A stretch of 64,000 bases of DNA, taken from Bin87 sp965203195. Lineage in GTDB: Bacteria; Chloroflexota; Dehalococcoidia; Lucifugimonadales; UBA3495. The notes below the pieces were generated by a model, which was given only the letters and a program-made list of their open reading frames with translations, did no database searches and had not been told where the DNA came from. The first letter of the stretch is position 1, and each line of letters opens with the position of its first letter. The stretch is from NCBI GenBank assembly GCA_965203195.1, contig OZ241860.1, forward strand, positions 868,001 through 932,000. Reading direction: 5' to 3'. Below, in pieces: positions 8,032 to 15,017 of this stretch. The position numbers were made by a program, and so were the translations under genes.

Positions 8032-9003
8032 TCAGGGCGTCAGGATGACTTTGCCGCGGGTGCCCCGGTTGGACAGGTGCCGGTGGGCTTCGCCGGCCCG
8101 GGACATAGGCAGAACCCGGTCGACGATGAGCTTGAGGCGTCCGTCCTGAATCATTGGCGCCAGTTCGTCCATCGCCCCCTGGTGGTCCAGGGAACCGATG
8201 GGGGAACGGCCCATACTGAAGCCGATGACCGTGCGGTTCAGGGTGGTAATGTCGGCCGCCGCCAGGTTGGCCGGGCGTCCGCTGGCGTTGCCGTAGCTCA
8301 CCAGCCGTCCGTAGGATGCCACGCAGCGCACCGACTTTTCCAGGGTTTCGCCGCCCACGCATTCCAGGACGAGGGCAACGCCGCGCCCGTCGGTAAGCGA
8401 CTTCACTTCGTCCTCAAAGTCAACTTCGGTGTAGTTGATGGCGACATCCGCCCCCAGGGAACGGCACAGGTCCAGCTTGTCGGCGGCCGAGGCCGTGGCG
8501 ATGACCCGCGCGCCCCACTCTTTAGCCAGCTGGATGGCCACGGTGCCAACGCCCGAGGCGCCGGCCTGGATGAGCACGGTGTCGCCGGGCTGCATGGCGC
8601 CGCGGGTTTTGAGCAGGTGGTAGGAAGTGAGAAAGGTGATGGGCATCCCGCCGGCGTGCACCGGGTCGATGGCGTCCGGGCAGGGAAAGACGAAGTTGGC
8701 GTTGACGGCCACATATTCCGCCTGCCCCTGGGGGCCCATGGCCATCACCCTTTGCCCTACGGACAGCCGGCCGTCGTTCACATTGGAGCCGAGGGCGGCA
8801 ATGACGCCGGCCGCTTCCAGCCCCAGGGTGGCCGGCAGATCCGGGCCGGGGTAGTTGCCCTGGCGGCGCATAATGTCGGCGTAGTTGACGCCGGCGGCGT
8901 CCACCTTGATGACCACCTGGTGGGGGCTGGCCACGGGTTCCGGGACGTCTCGCCATTGCAGGACATCAACGCCGCCGTATTCCTCAATTCGTAGCGCTTT
9001 CAT
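8032..9003 (-). CDS. zinc-independent NADPH:quinone oxidoreductase (MDR superfamily)
   Basis: This 323-residue protein starts MKALRIEEYGGVDVLQWRDVPEP. It has the typical NYADIMRRQG segment, the quinone-reductase signature TVLIQAGASGVGTVAIQLAKEWGA for NADPH binding, and a GKVILTP end. No structural zinc Cys cluster is seen, which places it with the QOR/crotonyl-type subgroup. GAGAGGAG lies about 12 nt before the chosen ATG; a longer frame to 9072 lacks a ribosome site. It probably reduces enones or quinones with NADPH in the cytoplasm and may serve the adjacent aromatic catabolism. Confidence 0.88.
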   Translation of the reverse strand: MKALRIEEYGGVDVLQWRDVPEPVASPHQVVIKVDAAGVNYADIMRRQGNYPGPDLPATLGLEAAGVIAALGSNVNDGRLSVGQRVMAMGPQGQAEYVAVNANFVFPCPDAIDPVHAGGMPITFLTSYHLLKTRGAMQPGDTVLIQAGASGVGTVAIQLAKEWGARVIATASAADKLDLCRSLGADVAINYTEVDFEDEVKSLTDGRGVALVLECVGGETLEKSVRCVASYGRLVSYGNASGRPANLAAADITTLNRTVIGFSMGRSPIGSLDHQGAMDELAPMIQDGRLKLIVDRVLPMSRAGEAHRHLSNRGTRGKVILTP

Positions 9004-9047
9004 TAGGGGTGAAACTCCTCTCCGGGGGGCATTTGCCGGGATCCGGG

Positions 9048-9328
9048 TTAGCCGTCGGCCATCCAGCTCCAAATTTCCGGGGCCAGCCGCAATTCATCCG
9101 GCAGCAGGTCGCTGAGCAGCGTCAAGAAAATGCCAACATAATGCAGCTCGCGGCGGAAATCGTTTTCCGGCAAGCTGGGTTTGTGTTGTTGATTATGGAG
9201 CCGGGCCAAATTGCGCCAGTGTCGGTATGATTGCCGGCAACGGATTGAGCGCGCCTGCTCCCGGCTTCGGTCAGGCGCGACTCCGCAATGCGGCAATACA
9301 GCGACGCCGACAGGTTGATCACGGTCAC
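9048..9328 (-). pseudogene. frameshifted small hypothetical gene
   Basis: The ATG at 9328 overlaps the stop of the upstream 116-residue gene (ATGA) and opens a frame reading MTVINLSASLYCRIAESRLTEA. After about 30 codons this frame loses protein-like character. A neighbouring frame continues as HWRNLARLHNQQ...ELHYVGIFLTLLSDLLPDELRLAPEIW to a stop at 9048. The best explanation is one frameshift around 9230-9245, from mutation or sequencing error. Family not recognised. Confidence 0.4.
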
Positions 9329-9675
9329 GGTCGTTCCAGCATTCTCATGGTGATTTCAGTGAATTCCAGGGCAGCTTGCCAGTCCTCGTCATCATACTGG
9401 ATGCGGCCGGTGCGGCAGTCCTGTTCAAAGGCCATGGCGCTCCAGTAGCCGGCTTCTATGGAAGTATCCTCCCTGGCTTTGGCGATGCGCCGGGCGGCTG
9501 CCCACAGGTCGCCGGCATCGGGATCCAGTTCCCGAATGCGCTGCTGCAACGCGGCCAGCAGCGCCCGGGGCGCGCCGGCCGGGTCATCAATGCGCGCCTG
9601 GCGGGCCTTGCCCAGCAGGACGCCGGTGGGAGTCCACGCCGCGTTTGGGGTCGTGGTCGCCTTGCCGTCCATCAT
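9325..9675 (-). CDS. hypothetical protein (116 aa)
   Basis: The sequence begins MMDGKATTTPNAAWTPTGVLLGK. It continues with a helical acidic body (ALLAALQQRIRELDPDAGDLWAAARRIAKARED, then DDEDWQAALEFTEITMRMLERP). GAGGGGA lies about 10 nt before the ATG. It is followed, with a 4-nt overlap, by the frameshifted frame at 9048-9328. No signal peptide, membrane segment or recognisable motif is seen. Confidence 0.5.
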   Translation of the reverse strand: MMDGKATTTPNAAWTPTGVLLGKARQARIDDPAGAPRALLAALQQRIRELDPDAGDLWAAARRIAKAREDTSIEAGYWSAMAFEQDCRTGRIQYDDEDWQAALEFTEITMRMLERP

Positions 9676-9722
9676 TGCTTTTATTCCCCTCTGTCCTGCT
9701 CCCGGCGCCTTTACGCCATTAT

Positions 9723-9772
9723 CCGCATCTGCCGGCCGGCCGCCGGAGCGAGGGGCCGGCCGGCAGATGCGG
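9723..9772. terminator. long hairpin downstream of LRR gene 1
   Basis: A perfect 19-bp inverted repeat (ccgcatctgccggccggcc and its complement) has a 12-nt loop. It lies 28 nt past the stop of the LRR gene at 9800. There is no clear T run, but position and stem strength suggest transcription termination or mRNA 3' end protection. Confidence 0.6.
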
Positions 9773-9799
9773 GGAGCGCGGCGCGGCCAGCCGCCGGGG

Positions 9800-11401
9800 C
9801 TATGGGGCCGGGGCGGTTTCCTCAGGGCAGAAGGGGAGGCCGGTGAGGTTGACGTCGGAGGCGGTAGGGGGGAACCTTTGCCAGCCGGGGGGCAGGCAGC
9901 CGGTCAGGTTGTTGTCGGAGATGCGCACGGCGAACAGTCCGGTCAGCTGCCCCAGCTCCGGCGGCACCGGCCCGGTCAGGTCGTTGGCCTGAAGTTGGAG
10001 CGCAAGCAGCCCGGTCAGCCGTCCCAGCTCGGCCGGTATTTCGCCTTGCAGCCGGTTGTTGTCCAGGGACAACAGCACCAGTGAGGTCAGGTTGCCCAGC
10101 TCCGGGGGTATGGGGCCGTCGAGCCGGTTTTGGGACAATTGCAGCTGTATCAGACTGGACAGGTTGCTCAATTCACGCGGTATGTTGCCCTCCAGCCGAT
10201 TGTCGCGCAGGTCAAGCTGGGTCAATGAGTCCATATTGCCCAGTTCAGGGGGTATGGAGCCTTCCAGGTGGTTGTCGTACAGGTGCAGTTCCGACAGATT
10301 GGCGAGGTTGCCCAATTCCGGGGGGATTTCCTCGTGCAGCAGGTTGTCGGCCAAGTGCATTGTTAGCAGGCTGGCGAGGTTGCCCAGTTCCGGGGGGATG
10401 CTCCCGTGGATTTCGTTGTTGAAGAGGAATAAATGTTGCAGGTTTTGCAGCCGGCCCAGCTCGGGCGGGATGCTGGAGTTGTCCTCGCCGATGTGGTTGT
10501 TGCTCAAGTACAGTTCTCTGAGTTGGGACAGGTTGCCCAGCTCGGAGGGAATGGCACCTTCCAGGTCGTTCTTGTGCAAGTCCAGGATTTCCAGCCTGGC
10601 GAGGTTGCCCAATTCCGGCGGGATGGTTCCGTACAGGGAGTTGTCGGGCAGGCCCAGGGTTTGCAGGGCGTCCAGCCGGCCCAGGGCGGGCGGCAGCGCT
10701 CCGGTCAGGCGGCGGTTGTCCAGATCCAGGGACACGACCCGGGGCGGCGTTCCCGCTACGGTTATGCCATCCCAGTCGGCGACCGGACGGGCGACCGACC
10801 AGTCCAGGCGGCGCGCGGCGTTGCCTTGCAGGGCGTCGCGGAGGCCCAGCAGCGTGCGGCAGTCGGACAGCAGGCCGGGGTTGCTGGCGGCGTCCGGCAC
10901 GGCCATAGCGGTGTGGCAGCTGGCCGTATCAATGTCGTTGTAGCGCTGCCAGGCGCTCCAGGTCTGTTGGCCGGCGGCGTTGGTGGTACGGGTGGCGATG
11001 CCGTACTGGTAGGCGCGGCCGGGGTGCAGGCCGGTGATTTCCAGGGTACGGGTATCGCCGGGTAGGTTCCGTCCGTGGATTTTGATGGTGTCCGTGTCGA
11101 TGCCGAGCCGGTCCCAGTAGGTGTCCGGTTCGTCGGGGTCCAGTTTCTGGGCGGCATAAACCCACTGGAGTTCGGCGCCGGTCGCCGGCATCCAGTTGAG
11201 GGTGGCGGAGGCGCCGTCGGCACTGCGGGTTGCCGTGACGCTGGACGGCGCCTGGGCCTGGGCCGGCGGCGCGGCGTCCACAGCCCCGGCCCCGCCGCCG
11301 GCGGCCAGCGCCATGACGACGGCCAAGGCGGCCAGCGCCACGGCCAACCGGGCGGCGCGGCGGGGAAACGGCAGAAATGATCGGCTGACTCTGGCCAGCA
11401 T
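9800..11401 (-). CDS. secreted FN3 plus plant-type leucine-rich-repeat protein 1
   Basis: In this 533-residue protein residues 1-45 form a basic then hydrophobic signal peptide (RRAARLAVALAALAVVMALAAGG) ending near VDAAPPAQA. Residues about 52-150 are a fibronectin type III-like domain (SSVTATRSADGASATLNW...GLHPGRAYQYGIATRT). From about 210 to the end run about twelve 24-residue repeats of the form IPPELGNLxxLxxLxLxxNxLxG, closed by a CLPPGW...FCPEE cap with two Cys. Such LRRs bind proteins or glycans outside the cell. GGAGGG lies 8 nt before the ATG. It is a tandem paralogue of the next gene. Confidence 0.85.
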   Translation of the reverse strand: MLARVSRSFLPFPRRAARLAVALAALAVVMALAAGGGAGAVDAAPPAQAQAPSSVTATRSADGASATLNWMPATGAELQWVYAAQKLDPDEPDTYWDRLGIDTDTIKIHGRNLPGDTRTLEITGLHPGRAYQYGIATRTTNAAGQQTWSAWQRYNDIDTASCHTAMAVPDAASNPGLLSDCRTLLGLRDALQGNAARRLDWSVARPVADWDGITVAGTPPRVVSLDLDNRRLTGALPPALGRLDALQTLGLPDNSLYGTIPPELGNLARLEILDLHKNDLEGAIPSELGNLSQLRELYLSNNHIGEDNSSIPPELGRLQNLQHLFLFNNEIHGSIPPELGNLASLLTMHLADNLLHEEIPPELGNLANLSELHLYDNHLEGSIPPELGNMDSLTQLDLRDNRLEGNIPRELSNLSSLIQLQLSQNRLDGPIPPELGNLTSLVLLSLDNNRLQGEIPAELGRLTGLLALQLQANDLTGPVPPELGQLTGLFAVRISDNNLTGCLPPGWQRFPPTASDVNLTGLPFCPEETAPAP

Positions 11402-11478
11402 AAGTTGTCCCTCCAGCGCTCAAAATGCCAAGCGCGATGTGATGTGGTTGTGGGTAGGAAAACGGGATGCAGGGGCTT

Positions 11479-11521
11479 CCCCGCCGGCGCAATGGACTAT
11501 GGCGGCATTGCGCCGGCGGGG
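11479..11521. terminator. hairpin downstream of LRR gene 2
   Basis: A perfect 16-bp stem (ccccgccggcgcaatg and its complement) encloses an 11-nt loop 46 nt past the stop of the second LRR gene, between the two paralogues. It probably separates their transcripts. No T tract follows on the minus strand. Confidence 0.6.
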
Positions 11522-11566
11522 GGAAGGGCTCGGTTCCTTCGGGAACGGGGCCACCGCGAGGAGGGG

Positions 11567-13162
11567 TTACTGCGCCGGCGGGGTCTCCGCCGCGCAGAAG
11601 GGGAGGCTGGCGGCTGGAAAGTCGTGCAGGTCGGGTCTGATGCGTTGCCAGGCTGCGGGGAGGCAGCCGGTCAGGTTGTTGCCGGCGAGGCGCACGGTGA
11701 GCAGAGGGAGCTGCCCCAGTTCCGGCGGCACTGACCCGGTCAGGTCGTTGTCATAGATAAAGAGGGCGGTCAGCCGGGACATCTGCCCGAGTTCCGGCGG
11801 TATTTCCCCGGTCAGGCGGTTATCGTTCAGGTACAACAGGAACACGGTTGACAGGTTGCCCAGTTCGGGGGGTATGGCGCCGGCGAGGCGGTTGTCGTGC
11901 AGCAGCAATGAGGTCAACTGGGGCAAGTTGCCCAGTTGGGGGGGTATGGCGCCCCGCAGCCGGTTGTTGCCCAGGGCCATATGGCGCAGGGAGGACAGGC
12001 TGCCCAGTTCGGGTGGTATGGAGCCTTCGATGTGGTTGTCGAACAAGGACAGGGTCAAGAGGCTGGTGAGCCGGCCCAGTTCCGGGGGGATTGTCCCGTG
12101 CAGCAGGTTGTCGGACAGGATCAATGTTTCCAAGTTGGGGAGGTTGCCCAGTTCCGGCGGGATGTCCCCGTGGAGTTCGTTGTCGTCCAGTTGCAGGGAC
12201 TCCAGGTTGCGCAACCGGCCCAGTTCCGGGGGGACGCCCATTCCATGGCCGCCGATGTGGTTATTGCTCAAGATCAGGTTTTGGAGCCGGGACAGGTTGC
12301 CCAGTTCCGGGGGAATGCCGCCTTCCAGGTCGTTTTTTTCCAGGTTCAGGAAAAGCAGGTTGGCGAGGCGGCCCAGTTCCGGGGGAATGGTTCCGGTCAG
12401 GGCGTTGTCGGGCAGGGAAATGGTTTGCAGGGCGTCGAGACGGCTCAGAGCCGGCGGGAGCACGCCAGTCAGCTGCCGGTTGTCCATACGCAGATAGATG
12501 ACCCGGGGCGGCGTTTGGTCAACGGTGATGCCATCCCAGTCGGCTACGGCGCGGGCGGCCGACCAGTTCAGCCGAGGGGATATGTCGGCGCCTTGCAGGG
12601 CGTCGCGGAGGCCGAGGAGGGTGCGGCAGTCGGCCAGCAGGCCGGGGTTGCTGGCGGCGTCCGGCACGGCGCCGGAGCTGTAACAACTGGTCGTATCAAT
12701 GTCGTTGTAGCGCTGCCAGGCGCTCCAGGTCTGCTGGCCGGCGGCGTTGGTGGTACGGGTGGCGATGCCGTACTGGTAGGCGCGGCCGGGGTGCAGGCCG
12801 GTGATTTCCAGGGTACGGGTATCGCCGGGCAGGTTCCGTCCGTGGATCCTGATGGTGTCCGTGTCGATGCCGAGCTGGCCCCAGTAGGTGTCCGGTTCGC
12901 CGGGGTCCAGTTTCTGGGCGGCATAAACCCACTGGAGTTCGGCGCCGGACGCCGGCGTCCAGTTGAGGGTGGCGGAGGCGCCGTCGGCGCTGCGGGTCGC
13001 CGTGACGCCGGACGGCGCCTGGGCCGGCGGCGCGGCGTCGACAGCCCCGGCCCCGCCGCCGACGGCCAGCGCCACGACGACGGCCAAGGCGGCCAGCGCC
13101 AGGAGCGACCACGCCAGCGGATGCGGGATCGGCAAAGGCGATTGTCGGATTTTCGCAAACAT
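11567..13162 (-). CDS. secreted FN3 plus plant-type leucine-rich-repeat protein 2
   Basis: This 531-residue protein has the same architecture as its neighbour: a signal peptide (WSLLALAALAVVVALAVGGGAG), an FN3-like domain that is almost residue-identical to copy 1, then about twelve 24-residue LRRs and a two-Cys cap (CLPAAW...PFCAAE). The FN3 part is far better conserved between the copies than the LRR part, so the binding surface has diverged while the stalk has not. AAGGAG lies 6 nt before the ATG at 13162; a TTG two codons upstream is less likely. Export and surface display are inferred. Confidence 0.85.
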   Translation of the reverse strand: MFAKIRQSPLPIPHPLAWSLLALAALAVVVALAVGGGAGAVDAAPPAQAPSGVTATRSADGASATLNWTPASGAELQWVYAAQKLDPGEPDTYWGQLGIDTDTIRIHGRNLPGDTRTLEITGLHPGRAYQYGIATRTTNAAGQQTWSAWQRYNDIDTTSCYSSGAVPDAASNPGLLADCRTLLGLRDALQGADISPRLNWSAARAVADWDGITVDQTPPRVIYLRMDNRQLTGVLPPALSRLDALQTISLPDNALTGTIPPELGRLANLLFLNLEKNDLEGGIPPELGNLSRLQNLILSNNHIGGHGMGVPPELGRLRNLESLQLDDNELHGDIPPELGNLPNLETLILSDNLLHGTIPPELGRLTSLLTLSLFDNHIEGSIPPELGSLSSLRHMALGNNRLRGAIPPQLGNLPQLTSLLLHDNRLAGAIPPELGNLSTVFLLYLNDNRLTGEIPPELGQMSRLTALFIYDNDLTGSVPPELGQLPLLTVRLAGNNLTGCLPAAWQRIRPDLHDFPAASLPFCAAETPPAQ

Positions 13163-13376
13163 CAGCAACTCCTTGTTTTAGTAGTTTTGAGCGCCGGGCA
13201 TTGCGGATTGCCCGGCTTTGTTTCCGACCGCTGCGAGGTGGCGCAAGCCGGCCGGGGCGCGGATTGTAGGAATAACCGGGCGCAATATCAAGCCAACCGC
13301 GCCGGCGCCAGTCCGCCGCCGGCCCCGGCGCGCCGGCGCGGCGCGACATGGGCGGCGGACGGAACGCGGGGGCGGC

Positions 13377-14747
13377 TTAACGGGCCACCGCTTCGGCGCG
13401 GGAACTGGCTTCCAAATGGCCCACGTGGTGGGTTTCGATGCAGCCGGCCAGGGAACTCTCCATCTGCAAGGTGCTATGGGAAATGCCATAGTCCTCGTGG
13501 ATAATCCGCAGCAGCCGGGCGCGGATGGCGTCAAACCCGCTCCGGGCGGCAGGATGCTCCGAGTCAATCAGGACATGGGCGGTGAACACGTCGTAGCCGG
13601 AAGTGACCGTCCAGGCGTGGACGTCGTGAACCAGGGTTACGCCGGGCGTATCCTCGATGGCGTGGCAGAGGGCGTAGAGGTCAAGGTGGGCCGGGGTTTC
13701 GTCCAGCAGCACCTTGAACACGCGGAGGGTCAGGCGCCAGGAGCTGAGCAGCACCAGCACGCCGATGATGATGCTGGCGATGGGGTCGACAATGTCCCAG
13801 TTGAAGGCCCACACCAGCACGCCGGAGATGACCACGCCCACGGAGCCCAGCAGGTCGGCCATCACGTGCCAGAAAGCGCCCTCTACATTGAGGCTGTGGG
13901 AGGAGGCGCCGTGGAGTACCCAGGCGGCGACGATGTTGACCAGGAGGCCCACGGAGCCAACGATGAGCATCGGCAAGCCGTCGACATCGACGCCTTCGAT
14001 GGTGAAGCGGTGGTAGGCTTCGAAAAAGATCCAGCCGGTAATCAGCCACAGGCTGAGGGCGTTGATCATAGCGGCCAGCACTTCGGTGCGATGGAATCCG
14101 AAGGTGCGCTCGATGGTGGCGGGGCGGTTGGAGAGCCAGTGGGCCAGCAGGGCCAGGGCGATGGCGCCGGCGTCGGTAAGCATATGGGCGGCGTCGGCCA
14201 GCAGGGCCAGGCTGCCGGAGAGGATGCCGCCCACCACTTCGGCAACCATATAGGAGCCGATCAGGGACAGGGAGATGATGAGGCTGCGGCGGCTGGCGTC
14301 CCGGAAGTCGTGGGAGTGGTCGTGATGGTCGTGGCCGGCGTGGTCATCGTGACCGTGGGCGGAGTGGTCGTGGCCGGCGTGGTCATCGTGACCGTGGGCG
14401 GAGTGGTCGTGGCCGGCGTGGTCATCGTGACCGTGGGCGGAGTGGTCGTGGCCGGCGTGGTCATCGTGACCGTGGGCGGAGTGGTCGTGGCCGGCGTGGT
14501 CATCGTGACCGTGGGCGGAGTGGTCATGGCCGGCGTGGTCATCGTGACCGTGCGCCGCATGGTCGTGGCCGGCATGGTCATCGTGACCGTGGGCGGAGTG
14601 GTCGTGGCCGGCGTGGTCATCGTGACCGTGGGCCGCGTGGTCGTGGCCGGCGTGGTCATCGTGACCGTGGGCGGCGTGGTCGTGGCCGGCATGGTCATCG
14701 TGACCATGCCCGGCATGGTCGTGGTGGTCATTGTGCCTGGAGGTCAT
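13377..14747 (-). CDS. CDF-family metal cation efflux transporter with His-rich repeat domain
   Basis: In this 456-residue protein the first about 140 residues are ten near-perfect 13-residue His/Asp/Gly repeats (GHDDHAGHDHSAH type). A six-helix CDF transporter core follows: LALLADAAHMLTDAG in TM2 and FWHVMADLLGSVGV in TM5 give the paired HxxxD zinc site. A cytoplasmic C-terminal domain (DETPAHLDLYALCHAIEDTPGVTLVHDVHAW) completes it. It exports Zn2+, or possibly Co2+ or Cd2+, by proton antiport. The His region may bind metal ions. GAGG lies 7 nt before the ATG at 14747; a GTG at 14756 is less likely. Confidence 0.9.
   Translation of the reverse strand: MTSRHNDHHDHAGHGHDDHAGHDHAAHGHDDHAGHDHAAHGHDDHAGHDHSAHGHDDHAGHDHAAHGHDDHAGHDHSAHGHDDHAGHDHSAHGHDDHAGHDHSAHGHDDHAGHDHSAHGHDDHAGHDHSAHGHDDHAGHDHHDHSHDFRDASRRSLIISLSLIGSYMVAEVVGGILSGSLALLADAAHMLTDAGAIALALLAHWLSNRPATIERTFGFHRTEVLAAMINALSLWLITGWIFFEAYHRFTIEGVDVDGLPMLIVGSVGLLVNIVAAWVLHGASSHSLNVEGAFWHVMADLLGSVGVVISGVLVWAFNWDIVDPIASIIIGVLVLLSSWRLTLRVFKVLLDETPAHLDLYALCHAIEDTPGVTLVHDVHAWTVTSGYDVFTAHVLIDSEHPAARSGFDAIRARLLRIIHEDYGISHSTLQMESSLAGCIETHHVGHLEASSRAEAVAR
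14308..14728. repeat. 39-bp tandem repeat, about ten copies
   Basis: A 39-bp unit recurs in frame, encoding the 13-residue His-rich unit of the CDF transporter. Copies differ by only a few substitutions (Ser/Ala at one position), so the array expands or contracts easily. All frames stay open across it, which produces a long spurious antisense reading frame. Confidence 0.9.
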
Positions 14748-14832
14748 AAGACACACCTCAATAAACAGGTTGCGCTGCGGGCGGGCATTGTACTACGGAC
14801 AGACGGGCATCGCCAACACTTTTGATCCCGGC

Positions 14833-14885
14833 GGCAGCGTTTCCGGTTGGGTGGTTTAACTTTTCGGCATTCCGATGCCGGCGAT
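14833..14885. repeat. MITE-like element fragment
   Basis: The segment contains gtggtttaacttttcggcat, followed by tccgatgccgg, which matches the left half of the element at 56790-56921. The preceding gcagcgtttccggttggg is a decayed inverted-repeat end. No right end is evident. It lies between the CDF gene and the molybdopterin dehydrogenase gene. Confidence 0.5.
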
Positions 14886-15017
14886 GGCAGCTGGCATTAT
14901 ACCTGTGGATAACGCGGGCGCAATCGCTCGAATGTATCTTGCCGGGCGTGGGCTGGCGGAGACGAATTGCCATCCGTCCCCGCCAGCCTTTGCCTACGAT
15001 GCGCCGTACGCCCGCCG

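Noticed and set aside
6859..8994. 711-codon plus-strand frame over the dioxygenase, methyltransferase and quinone oxidoreductase genes
   Set aside because: It crosses three convincing minus-strand genes and its translation has no family features.
14308..14728. Possible CRISPR array
   Set aside because: Units are contiguous 39-bp coding repeats without unique spacers, and no cas genes are present.
13218..14825. 535-codon plus-strand frame opposite the CDF gene
   Set aside because: It is the antisense of the CDF gene; the repeat keeps all frames open and the translation is a low-complexity Val/Gly/Ile repeat.
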